From positions 1 through 64,000 of the forward strand of contig NZ_JVVM01000026.1 in assembly GCF_001054325.1 (NCBI RefSeq): a stretch of 64,000 nucleotides of DNA, read 5' to 3'. The first letter of the stretch is position 1; each line of letters begins with the position of its first letter. Positions 34,213 through 42,424 of this stretch are shown here, in pieces. A program made the position numbers and the translations under genes. The notes under the pieces are model-generated. The model saw only the letters and a list, made by a program, of their open reading frames with translations. It did not search any database and was not told the origin of the DNA. This DNA is from Corynebacterium vitaeruminis (GTDB lineage: Bacteria > Actinomycetota > Actinomycetes > Mycobacteriales > Mycobacteriaceae).

Positions 34213-35843
34213 GGTTTCCCTCCTGCTTCGCCCTGGCCGCTCGGCCGGTCCCGACCACTTGGCTCGTCCTGCCTGCTCGCACCACTGTGCCCAGGCGTCC
34301 TGTTCTGCCCCAGCGCCGCACGCCCTGACCGCTCCGGATGAAACGCATCCATGTCTACGACGTAGTCACCCATCGTCTGCATCACCAGCGGATCGTGGGT
34401 AATCGAGATGACAGTCCGGCCGTCATCGGCAAGCTGGCGAAGTAGAGTAAGCAGCTCAGTGAATGTCCGGCGGTCTTGGCCGAAGGTCGGTTCGTCGAGA
34501 AGCACAATATCCGGTGCTGTCGCCAGCATCGTCGCCACCGACAGGCGTCGCTTCTCACCGCCGGACAGCGAAAATGGGTTCGCCTTGGTCAGGGCTGTCA
34601 GCCGCAGACGCTCAAGTAGCTCCTCGATGCGTTTGTCGGCGTTGACACCTACCAGCTTGGGGCCAAGCTGCAATTCTTCCAGCACAGTGCCCGTGACAAA
34701 CTGGTGCTCAGGATCCTGGAACACTGTGCCAATCCGAGTGGCCAATTTCTTTGACGGCCATTTCCACGGCGCGCTGCCGCTGCCTGCAACTTGGACAGTG
34801 CCCGCCATCGGCTCAAGCAGGCCGCCAAGCGTCAGCGCCAGAGTGGACTTGCCACTGCCATTGTGCCCAACGATGCAGGTGGAAGCCTGCGATGGAATAG
34901 CAATTGATACATCGCGAGCAATCGGCTCAACGTTTTCTCCGCCGCTGAACCACGATTTCTTCGCGCCATAGCCGATGTCCAGCCCACGGGTTTCGATGGC
35001 GATGTCACCGCTCGGGTACCCGTCCTGGTCGCAGGCAACGGAACGCGCATCCGGCAACGCGGGCGGAGCACCCGGAATCCACACACCGGCGTCCGTCAGG
35101 GCCTGCCCGTAATCTTCCAACACCTGATGTGGTGCACCATCGGCAATCACACCTTCACGGCCGAGCACCACAATACGGTCAACCGAATCGACCCACGCAT
35201 CCACTCGATGCTCGACCACAATCAGTGCCGCACCGGTTCTCTCTGCCGCTGCAATCGTGGCATCGCGCAGTACAGGTACACCAGCCGGGTCAATATTGGC
35301 TGTCGGCTCATCCAGGCAGATGACGCGTGCGCCCATTGCCAGCACACCCGCCAATGCGAGGCGCTGCTTCTGCCCACCGGAAAGCCTGTGCGTCGGATGG
35401 TCCAACGGCAAATCGAGCCCCACCAGATCCAGGCTGGCACGCACTCGGTTGCCAATCTCGGCCGGGTCAACGCCGAGGTTTTCCGCGCCAAATGCGACAT
35501 CGTCGCCAACGCGAGCACTAATCGTCTGCGAGTCAGGGTCTTGCAGCACTAGGCCCACCGCACCGCGTGCGGAAGCGGGCGTGCGGCCTTCGATCAGGAG
35601 TTTTCCGGTGGCCTCGCCATCGGAGTCGTCGCCAAGCACGCCAGCAATAGCGGCGAGCAGCGTCGACTTCCCCACCCCCGACGCGCCGAGCAACAGCACC
35701 TTTTCGCCGCTCTCAATGTCCAGCGTGATGTCGTTCAGTACCGCGGCCTTCCGCCCCGCGTGCCGGTACCCGAAACCCCGCGCACTCACCGCAGGAATAT
35801 TTCCGCTTGACGACGACCCCCGCGTCAACGCCTCATCTGTCAT
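34209..35843 (-). CDS. ECF transporter double ATPase, YkoD-like
   Basis: Two ABC domains lie in one chain. The first has Walker A LLGASGVGKSTLL, signature LSGGQKQRLALAG and Walker B VICLDEPTAN; the second has VGHNGSGKSTLA, LSGGEKRRLSVA and IVLLDEPTFG. A Pro/Gly/Arg-rich tail of about 35 residues follows. The fusion fits the YkoD type. The four-base overlap with the T gene and eight-base gap to the S gene indicate one operon. Confidence 0.93.
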   Translation of the reverse strand: MTDEALTRGSSSSGNIPAVSARGFGYRHAGRKAAVLNDITLDIESGEKVLLLGASGVGKSTLLAAIAGVLGDDSDGEATGKLLIEGRTPASARGAVGLVLQDPDSQTISARVGDDVAFGAENLGVDPAEIGNRVRASLDLVGLDLPLDHPTHRLSGGQKQRLALAGVLAMGARVICLDEPTANIDPAGVPVLRDATIAAAERTGAALIVVEHRVDAWVDSVDRIVVLGREGVIADGAPHQVLEDYGQALTDAGVWIPGAPPALPDARSVACDQDGYPSGDIAIETRGLDIGYGAKKSWFSGGENVEPIARDVSIAIPSQASTCIVGHNGSGKSTLALTLGGLLEPMAGTVQVAGSGSAPWKWPSKKLATRIGTVFQDPEHQFVTGTVLEELQLGPKLVGVNADKRIEELLERLRLTALTKANPFSLSGGEKRRLSVATMLATAPDIVLLDEPTFGQDRRTFTELLTLLRQLADDGRTVISITHDPLVMQTMGDYVVDMDAFHPERSGRAALGQNRTPGHSGASRQDEPSGRDRPSGQGEAGGKP

Positions 35844-35851
35844 CGGTTTTC

Positions 35852-36460
35852 CTAGATGTCGTCGTGTCGCTCTCGCCCGATGGCAAAGCGATCTAGTGCG
35901 CCGGTTGCCGCCAGCGCTTTAGCCAGGAAGTACGCCAGAAAGCCAGCGAGGACAGCACCCGACAGTGCAGTGGAAATCAGGTAGATGAGTTTGTATTCGA
36001 AAGTCTTGGCCAAGTTGTCGGTGAAAAGTTCATAGGTCCAAGCGCCGACGCCAGCCATGAGACCGGAAATCACCACGGTGGCCATGTTGTAGCGCTTATA
36101 CGCCAGGATGAGGAACACCAGCTCCGCGCCGAACCCCTGCGCCAAACCTGAGTACAGGGTGGTAATCCCCCACTGGTTACCAATCAGCGCCGAGACCGTC
36201 GCCGCGATTACCTCGACGAAGATAGCGGCGCCGGGCTTACGGATGATGTATGCGCCGAGAGGACCACCGAGGAACCACATGCCTGCAACCAAACCGCCGA
36301 GGCCTGGAGTGAGCGCGTTGACAGCTTCGTAGCCCGCGCCACCGACGATGTTCCAAATAACAAAGATCAGACCGACAGCCACGCCGATGACAGCTGCAAT
36401 GATGATGTCGATATTGCGCCACGAGAAGTTAGCGCGCGCTGCACTCGCCGATTGCGTCAT
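35852..36460 (-). CDS. ECF transporter S component, YkoE-like (thiamine/HMP precursor)
   Basis: This hydrophobic protein of about 202 residues has five to six helices. WNIVGGAGYEAVNALTPGLG, GMWFLGGPLGAYIIRKPGAA and ALIGNQWGITTLYSGLAQGF are characteristic of the YkoE family, which binds thiamine or its hydroxymethylpyrimidine part. AGGAG precedes the ATG at good spacing. The gene heads the transporter operon. Unlike thiC in the same window, no TPP riboswitch is visible upstream, so thiamine specificity rests on family resemblance only. Confidence 0.85.
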   Translation of the reverse strand: MTQSASAARANFSWRNIDIIIAAVIGVAVGLIFVIWNIVGGAGYEAVNALTPGLGGLVAGMWFLGGPLGAYIIRKPGAAIFVEVIAATVSALIGNQWGITTLYSGLAQGFGAELVFLILAYKRYNMATVVISGLMAGVGAWTYELFTDNLAKTFEYKLIYLISTALSGAVLAGFLAYFLAKALAATGALDRFAIGRERHDDI

Positions 36461-36619
36461 CCCACTTGCTCCTAATTACTTTCTTTAACTCGAGCAGTCT
36501 TGCTCAAACGTTATTGATGTACGCGTTATTAGCGTATGGGACTCTGCCGACACGCCCTAAGCACTAACTTTTGCATACCCTACCGCGCTCAGCAGATGGC
36601 CTATATAACATAAGGAACC

Positions 36620-38671
36620 ATGACTAAAGCCGAGCGGTCATCTGCTGGAGATACCCCAACTGCCCAAAACCCTCATACGCCGACAGTGGGCGATGAGGAG
36701 ACAGCCACGGATTCCGCAGTGAAAACTGCCGAAGCCCCCGATGCTGACAACACCGCTGAGCAGGCAAGTTCTCGACCATACTACATGCCTAACTTGACAT
36801 GGGGAGAGAGACTTGACCTGTCTGCGAAGCAGTGGTGGTCACTCATCGGAGTTGTCATTGTCATACAGCTTTTCGCTCGCATTCTGGTGCTGACCAGCCA
36901 TGGTTTTTACTGGGATGACTTCATCATTGTCGGCCATCTTTATGACACCCCGCTGCTGAGCAAGGACTACCTGCTTCAGGATCACGACGGACACCTTGCA
37001 CCTCTGGCCTTCTTAGTACAAGGTCTCTATCACCTCATCGCGCCGTGGAACTGGTGGTTGCCGGCTATCACCATGGCCGTGATGTCAGTAGCGCTGACCT
37101 ACGCCACAACTAAGCTCTTTGAGCTTCTCACTGGTCGCACATTGGTGTCGCTCTTCCTCATCACGGTCGTCGCCTGGACACCGCTGATGCTTCCGGGCGA
37201 CACCTGGTGGTCGGCCGCGGCCAATTCACAGCCGTTCCACCTGGCATTCGTGATTTTCATGATTGTCACGATTCGCACCACGATGCGCCGCTCCTTCGGC
37301 CCCCGCCCGTGGGAAGCTGTTGGCCTGTTCGTGCTGCTTGCAGTAGCGCTGGGATTCTTTGAGAAGTCCCTGGCTATCGCGCCGATTTCCATGCTGATTG
37401 TCGCCACTTTGGCTTACATGGAGCGCCGCAATATCCTGCAGGTTCTCCGTCGCGGCCTGATTATCTGGATTCCGTCGATGCTACTGACCGGCGCCTGGGC
37501 ATTGTGGTACTACTTCGGCTCCGCCGAGACCACCGGCTACATTTCCGACAAGCTACAGCCAGAGCTGTTCTTCAACGGCCTCGGACAAATCTTTGCTGGC
37601 ATCATCGGTGGCCCGACCAGCTGGGAACGCTGGGCTCCGGGACAGCCATTTGCCTCCGCTTCGTCCGAGCTCATTACTCTCGGCGGCATTATCTTGTTGA
37701 TTCTGTCTGCCACCCTCATCGGCCGCGACTACCGCGGCTGGGCTCCGTGGACGCTGTCGGTGGCGTACATGTTCACCACCTTGTTCGCCATTACCCTGTT
37801 CCGCTCGGGCGAGAACACCTCTGGCGTGCTGGCGCACACTTTGCACTACTACTCGGACGTCGCGCTGATACTTGTGGTCTGTGTCGCGATTTCCCTGGCA
37901 GGACTTCCCCCGAAGAATGAGGCCCCAGCCCTCCTTCCAGCCCGTACACACATTCTCATTTGGTCGCTGGGCGTCGCACTGGCTGTCACGTCCACGATTT
38001 CCGTGGTCACTTACCGCAATGCCTGGTCTGACGACATCGCAATGGAGTGGACTAGCAACAGCAAGTCATCACTGTCCGCGTTGCGTGAGGAGGCCGACGC
38101 CGCTGGCCCCGACAAGGCAATCGACTACAACCTCATCGACCAGCCCGTCCCCTTCGAGATTCTCGTGCCCGTAGCCGCTCCCATGAACATGTACTCGCAC
38201 GTGTTTGATGCGGTCGCCGATCGCCCACCATTTGAGCGTGTCACCGGTCACCCACGCATGTTCAATACCGACGGTTCGCTTATCGACGCCAAGGTCTCCG
38301 AGATCACCCGTGTCACTGATGGCCCTGTCGAGCAGTGTGGCCATCGCATCACAGTTGGTGAGGACGGCACTGCGTCTGAGGACATCAAGCTTGAGCACAT
38401 CATCAAGCTCGGTGACTGGGTGCTTGAATTCCCAGCCACGGCCTCTGAGAACATGGATGTGCGACTGTCGCTTCCTAATCCTTTCGAGACCGAAGAGCAG
38501 ACCCGCGGTGGTTCCACGGTCGTGAAGATGAATAATGACCTGCGACCGCGTTATGTCTACCTCAACGGTGGTGGAAATACTCTGCATGTCGATGTGGAAA
38601 AGGCGACTCCAGGGGCGACGCTGTGCATCGGAGCGGGGGCGATTGGCCCCTTGGTTCCCGCAAGCCGTTAA
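36620..38671 (+). CDS. Polytopic membrane protein of GT-C glycosyltransferase type
   Basis: The 683-residue protein has about 75 polar residues, then about 11-12 membrane helices up to residue 465, then a C-terminal extracytoplasmic domain of about 200 residues rich in beta-strand. The first external loop contains HGFYWDDFIIVG, an acidic DD pair where GT-C enzymes (PMT, ArnT, EmbC types) place their catalytic acids, and QDHDGHLAPL lies in the same loop. Such enzymes use polyprenyl-phosphate sugars to glycosylate proteins or cell-wall glycans outside the membrane. The substrate is unknown. A 65-residue lipoprotein gene follows 89 bp downstream on the same strand before a strong terminator. Confidence 0.75.
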   Translation: MTKAERSSAGDTPTAQNPHTPTVGDEETATDSAVKTAEAPDADNTAEQASSRPYYMPNLTWGERLDLSAKQWWSLIGVVIVIQLFARILVLTSHGFYWDDFIIVGHLYDTPLLSKDYLLQDHDGHLAPLAFLVQGLYHLIAPWNWWLPAITMAVMSVALTYATTKLFELLTGRTLVSLFLITVVAWTPLMLPGDTWWSAAANSQPFHLAFVIFMIVTIRTTMRRSFGPRPWEAVGLFVLLAVALGFFEKSLAIAPISMLIVATLAYMERRNILQVLRRGLIIWIPSMLLTGAWALWYYFGSAETTGYISDKLQPELFFNGLGQIFAGIIGGPTSWERWAPGQPFASASSELITLGGIILLILSATLIGRDYRGWAPWTLSVAYMFTTLFAITLFRSGENTSGVLAHTLHYYSDVALILVVCVAISLAGLPPKNEAPALLPARTHILIWSLGVALAVTSTISVVTYRNAWSDDIAMEWTSNSKSSLSALREEADAAGPDKAIDYNLIDQPVPFEILVPVAAPMNMYSHVFDAVADRPPFERVTGHPRMFNTDGSLIDAKVSEITRVTDGPVEQCGHRITVGEDGTASEDIKLEHIIKLGDWVLEFPATASENMDVRLSLPNPFETEEQTRGGSTVVKMNNDLRPRYVYLNGGGNTLHVDVEKATPGATLCIGAGAIGPLVPASR

Positions 38672-38760
38672 GAATCCTCTAAGATATTGCTTTAAGATAT
38701 TGTGAGAAAAGTTCATTAGCCCCTTGTAGCTATTGTTTTTCCGACAGAGGAGCCACATCC

Positions 38761-38958
38761 ATGCGTAACCGCATCGCCGGCGCTATCGCCGCATCCGCCA
38801 TTGCCGCAGCAGCCCTGGTCGCTTGCTCTCCCCCTAATGAGGTTGACTCGGACGTGAAGGTCGGAGACCAGGCCAACCCGTCGGGGACCTTCGAGCAGAA
38901 GACCACCACCCCGGCCCCCTCCGAAGAGATGATCCCTTCTGAGACTGCACAGATGTAA
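38761..38958 (+). CDS. Tiny predicted lipoprotein
   Basis: The 65-residue product has a clear lipoprotein signal: MRNRIAGAIAASAIAAAALV followed by AC, so the mature part is only about 44 residues, acidic and Pro/Ser/Thr-rich (PSGTFEQKTTTPAPSEEM). GAGGAGCC precedes the ATG. It is downstream of the GT-C-like gene and upstream of a strong terminator. The Thr/Pro-rich tail is the kind of sequence that surface mannosyltransferases modify, but that link is inference. Confidence 0.8.
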   Translation: MRNRIAGAIAASAIAAAALVACSPPNEVDSDVKVGDQANPSGTFEQKTTTPAPSEEMIPSETAQM

Positions 38959-39052
38959 TTGCAGATTCAATAATTACATCTGCGAAAACCGGGGTAGGTG
39001 GCAAACAGGTGGTCTAATTCCCTGGGTGCCGATGATTAAACCCCTGAAAATA

Positions 39053-39094
39053 GGGCTTGAATAAGGTTTCGCTCCTTATTCAAGCCCCTTTTTT
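39053..39094 (+). terminator. Strong rho-independent terminator
   Basis: A 14-bp perfect stem GGGCTTGAATAAGG with its complement and loop TTTCGCT is followed by CTTTTTTG. It ends the GT-C/lipoprotein transcript. Confidence 0.95.
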
Positions 39095-39117
39095 GTTCAA
39101 TCCACCGGAATGGCACC

Positions 39118-39183
39118 CGCATGTTGGCCGCATGTTGGCCGCATGTTGGACGCATGCCGGTGTGCTGCATGCTGGTGTGCTGG
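39118..39183. repeat. Short tandem repeats in intergenic DNA
   Basis: CGCATGTTGGCC is repeated about three times, with a fourth degenerate copy, followed by GGTGTGCTGCATGCT and GGTGTGCTGG. The motif GCATG recurs throughout. Confidence 0.8.
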
Positions 39184-39245
39184 AACCGAAGCGATGGGAA
39201 ATCAACAACCAACAGCGTGGAAAGCGGGGTCCACGCCCCGCTCTA

Positions 39246-39382
39246 CGGGCTGCAAATGTGAAACTGTGTGAGCTTATGACACTTTCAGGCTATTTTTCGG
39301 GCCATTTTTGTCATAAACGCAGTCAGTAACTCGGATTGGCCCGCTGCCGCCGAACATAAACGCAGTCACTAACTCGCATTGG
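39246..39382 (-). repeat. Dispersed intergenic repeat, copy C (inverted)
   Basis: On the minus strand this copy starts CCAATGCGAGTTAGTGACTG and ends CACATTTGCAGCCCG. It has two 26-bp core units (differing at two positions) spaced by 17 bases, exactly as in copy B, then hairpin arms TTATGACA and TGTCATAA. At 137 bp it is the longest and most intact copy. Confidence 0.88.
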
Positions 39383-39498
39383 GGTTAAGTAGGGCGAAAT
39401 AGCAAAAGGTGCCCACCCGGCGACACGCTGGGCGGACATGCTTTCTGTCTATTAACCCGGTTTTTGCTCTCCGGGCAGCCTAGTGCCGCCAGGAGCGC

Positions 39499-40869
39499 CT
39501 AGGAAAACTCAAATTCCACATGGTCACCGTCTCGGATTACCGCGCTGGCTGCGCCGTTTTCCAGATTCAGCTCGACAATAAGCGAGGGCATCTCGCCAGA
39601 AGTGTCAGAAGCACCAGAAGCACCAGAAGCACCGGCGTCCTTGGAAACCCCAGCACCCCCGCCGACCAGCGCCGCATCGGTCGCGGTCACGCGGTAGCGC
39701 AGGAAACCATTGCGCAACTCGTTAGTTTCCACGCAAGCGGAGTGCAGCCACGGGAAGCGGCGTCGCACTGCAACTAGCTGCTGGTAAGCGCGATAGAGAT
39801 CCTCACCGAGCGTAGACAGTTCCTCCGGGCTATCCGGGAACACCGGTCGGACCTGGTCATCACCGCCGATGCGTTCCTCCTTAGTTCCGGTGTAGCCCTG
39901 TTCGTCGCCGTAGTACACCAGCGGCACACCAGCCACAGTAAACAGCACAGTTGCCGCCAGCACAGCCTTGTCAGGCCCCACCTGCGTCGCAATGCGCGAA
40001 ACATCGTGATTGCCCACAAAGGTCACCGGCACAAACGACTCTGCGAAGGTGTTATGGCGCTTCAGGGTCCAGTCCAGCTCGAAGAAGTTCTCCTCCTTCA
40101 GCGCGGACCAGGTCGCCTTCCACAACTCATATTCCGTCACCGAGTCCATACCGGACACCGACACGATCTCCGCATAGTCACCGTGGATGACCTCGCCGTA
40201 GATGTAAGCGTGCGGGTGTTCGGCACGCACTCGCGGCAAAACCTTGCGCCAGAACTGTGGATCCACTGCGTAAGCCGCGTCCAGCCGCCAGCCATCAATC
40301 CCCCGTGCCAGCCAGTAGTTCATCACGTCCACGACAAAGTCGGCGGTCGCATCACTGGTGTGATCAAACTCGACCAAACTCTCGTGGCCTTCAAACACCG
40401 GCGCAGTCATGTCTCCGTTGGAATGCGTAAACGCAAAGAGCTGCGCTTCTTCAGAATCAGGGTTTTCCTTCGCAGTCTTCAGCGCGGGCGCCTCTGACCC
40501 GATGTGGTTGAAGACGCCGTCGAAAAGCACTTTAATGCCGTGCTCATGGGCGGCGTCGATGACAGCCTTCATGTCCTCTTCGGTGCCCAGGCGCGAGTCA
40601 ATGCGGTAGTAGTCCTCGGTGTCGTAGCCGTGACTGGTGGACTCGAAGACTGGTGCCAGCTGCAGGACGTTGAGACCGAGTTCTTGGACGTACGGCAGCC
40701 AGTCAATCAGTTTGCGAATTCGATTGACCGGCGCGGCACCTCGATTCTTCTCCCGGATGGGTGCTCCCACAAACCCCAGGGGATAGACGTGCCATCCAAT
40801 CGCCCACTTCGTCCACTCGGGTGCGGTGGCAGCGAGCGTCTTATCAGGGGCGTTGGGGTTAGTGGACAT
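39499..40869 (-). CDS. GH13 alpha-amylase-family protein
   Basis: The four GH13 regions are present: DGVFNHIG (I), GWRLDAAYA with the nucleophile aspartate (II), YIYGEVIHG with the acid/base glutamate (III) and FVGNHDVSR (IV). GYDTEDYYRIDSRLGTEEDM is the usual substrate-loop approach. No signal peptide is seen, so it probably acts on intracellular glucans or maltodextrins, consistent with glgC and glgA in the same genome. ATG 40869 is preferred; the open frame reaching 41010 overlaps the upstream gene. Near the C-terminus a low-complexity run GASGASGASDTSG is encoded by a 9-bp DNA repeat. It lies four bases after the M20 gene, so both are in one operon. Confidence 0.88.
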   Translation of the reverse strand: MSTNPNAPDKTLAATAPEWTKWAIGWHVYPLGFVGAPIREKNRGAAPVNRIRKLIDWLPYVQELGLNVLQLAPVFESTSHGYDTEDYYRIDSRLGTEEDMKAVIDAAHEHGIKVLFDGVFNHIGSEAPALKTAKENPDSEEAQLFAFTHSNGDMTAPVFEGHESLVEFDHTSDATADFVVDVMNYWLARGIDGWRLDAAYAVDPQFWRKVLPRVRAEHPHAYIYGEVIHGDYAEIVSVSGMDSVTEYELWKATWSALKEENFFELDWTLKRHNTFAESFVPVTFVGNHDVSRIATQVGPDKAVLAATVLFTVAGVPLVYYGDEQGYTGTKEERIGGDDQVRPVFPDSPEELSTLGEDLYRAYQQLVAVRRRFPWLHSACVETNELRNGFLRYRVTATDAALVGGGAGVSKDAGASGASGASDTSGEMPSLIVELNLENGAASAVIRDGDHVEFEFS

Positions 40870-40873
40870 TGTC

Positions 40874-42289
40874 CTATGCATCCTCTCTAGGTGCCTGAGA
40901 CTGATTGGAATTGTTCGGCGCCGTCGCTGCCTCAGGACTCGGTGAGGTCTCCCCCTCCGATTCGCTTGACGACGCCCGCGCCTGGCCAGCATGCGACTTC
41001 GGCGTGCCAAGGCCTGGGTTCCGCGGCCGTGGAGGCACGGAACCGGCTGCGGGCATGGTCTGAGATGCGGCAGGCCGCTCCGGCGGTTGATTCTTCGACG
41101 GGTTCAGTGCGTCGAGCGCGATTTGGATTTCCGTGCGCATGCCACTGACCATGGCTCTCTCCACAATTTTAAACTTGGAGTTGTGGAGAAAGAAGGGATT
41201 ACCCGCTTCCGGGCCACCGGTGCCGAGGAACATGTAGCAGCCCGGCGCTTCGCGGGAGAAGTACGAGAAGTCATCCGAAGGTGCCCATGGGTCGGCAGTG
41301 AACACCTTGGAGTTGCCGATCGCTTTCGTGGCCGCGTGCCAGGCGCGGTTGACGGCAATGTCGGCGTTGACCACCATCGGATACGGAATCTGCCAGTCGA
41401 AAGTCGCCTGCGCGCCGTGAGCTTGGCAGACACCATTGACGACGGCCTCGATACGCTGACAGACGATCTCCCAGTCCGACTCATCCACCGAGCGAATGGA
41501 CACTTCCAGGTTGGACGTATCCGGAATCACGTTGCCGGCTTCGCCCGAATGCAGTGAGCCGACGTTGACGATGTTCATGTGCTTCGGATCCACATCGCGG
41601 GAGACGATCGTGTTCAGCATGAGAGTCACCTCACTGGCGATGAGCACCGGGTCAATCGACAGCTGCGGGTTCGATGAGTGTCCGCCACGACCACGAATCG
41701 CGATGGAGACAATGCCAGACATGGTTGTCACTCGCCCTGGGCAAATCCCCACATGCCCCACCGGATGAGGCGCCACGTGGAAGGCGTAGACCTCATCCAA
41801 GTCATCGGCGGCGCCCTTATCGACCAGCTCACGAGCACCCCCCGGCAACATCTCTTCGGCGTGCTGGAAGATGCACAGCACCTTGCCGTGCAGCTGATCG
41901 CGCATTCCGGAGAGTACCTTCGCCGTGCCCAACAGCATCGCCGTGTGAACATCGTGACCGCAGGCGTGCATGACACCCGGCGTGCGCGAGGCATACGGCA
42001 GTCCCGTTTCCTCCTGAATCGGCAGCGCATCAATATCCGCGCGGTAGCCAATCACACGCCCGGTGTTGGGGTCGCCCGCAGTGCCCTCGATGACGCCGAT
42101 TACCGATGTCGGGGTCAACCGGTACGTCGGGATATCCCACTGATTGAGCAAGTCCTCAATCATGTCCGAGGTCCTGTACTCCCGGAAGCTCAGTTCCGGA
42201 TTCTGGTGCAGTTGGCGACGCCATGCCACCGCCTCGTCGATAGGTACTTCAAGGCGGTGCGACGGCAGGGTGTCGTTAGCATCGTTCAT
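40874..42289 (-). CDS. M20D-type amidohydrolase
   Basis: The sequence fits N-acyl-amino-acid or peptide amidohydrolases (AmiA/HipO type). It has LHQNPELSFREYRTSD at the start, the metal motif MHACGHDVHTAMLLGTA, FQHAEEMLPGGARELVDKGA with the catalytic glutamate, and the lid motif GRGGHSSNPQLSIDP. The last 75 residues, beginning near PSKNQPPERPAA, form a Pro/Ser/Glu-rich disordered tail that is not usual for the family. Zn or Mn ligands all appear present. It is upstream of the GH13 gene by four bases. The substrate is not predictable. Confidence 0.88.
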   Translation of the reverse strand: MNDANDTLPSHRLEVPIDEAVAWRRQLHQNPELSFREYRTSDMIEDLLNQWDIPTYRLTPTSVIGVIEGTAGDPNTGRVIGYRADIDALPIQEETGLPYASRTPGVMHACGHDVHTAMLLGTAKVLSGMRDQLHGKVLCIFQHAEEMLPGGARELVDKGAADDLDEVYAFHVAPHPVGHVGICPGRVTTMSGIVSIAIRGRGGHSSNPQLSIDPVLIASEVTLMLNTIVSRDVDPKHMNIVNVGSLHSGEAGNVIPDTSNLEVSIRSVDESDWEIVCQRIEAVVNGVCQAHGAQATFDWQIPYPMVVNADIAVNRAWHAATKAIGNSKVFTADPWAPSDDFSYFSREAPGCYMFLGTGGPEAGNPFFLHNSKFKIVERAMVSGMRTEIQIALDALNPSKNQPPERPAASQTMPAAGSVPPRPRNPGLGTPKSHAGQARASSSESEGETSPSPEAATAPNNSNQSQAPREDA

Positions 42290-42424
42290 GGTTCATAGCA
42301 TGACAGAAAATAGGCTCCACGACGAGCGCCTGTGGAAAATCTCCTGCCAATTCTCGCTTTCCGACGGCCACAGCGACCCAACATCTCCCCTGCTAGGGGT
42401 GGCTTAAGCGCTGCCTGCGGGCTG

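Larger units (their letters stand above)
38959..39498. other. Repeat-rich convergent intergenic region
   Basis: This 540-bp gap holds a strong plus-strand terminator (39053-39094), a GC-rich tandem repeat (39118-39183) and the inverted copy C of the dispersed element (39246-39382). An apparent 90-codon frame at 39057-39329 runs through all of these and is not credible. Confidence 0.7.

Noticed and set aside
35844-36619. TPP riboswitch upstream of the ECF transporter operon
   Set aside because: Looked for because of YkoE, but the CUGAGA loop and pyrophosphate-sensor segment are absent on the minus strand.
39118-39183. Possible CRISPR array
   Set aside because: Units are contiguous 12-bp and 15-bp repeats without spacers, and no cas genes are present.
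39057-39329. 90-residue frame in the repeat-rich gap
   Set aside because: It runs through a terminator stem, tandem repeats and the dispersed element; not a protein.
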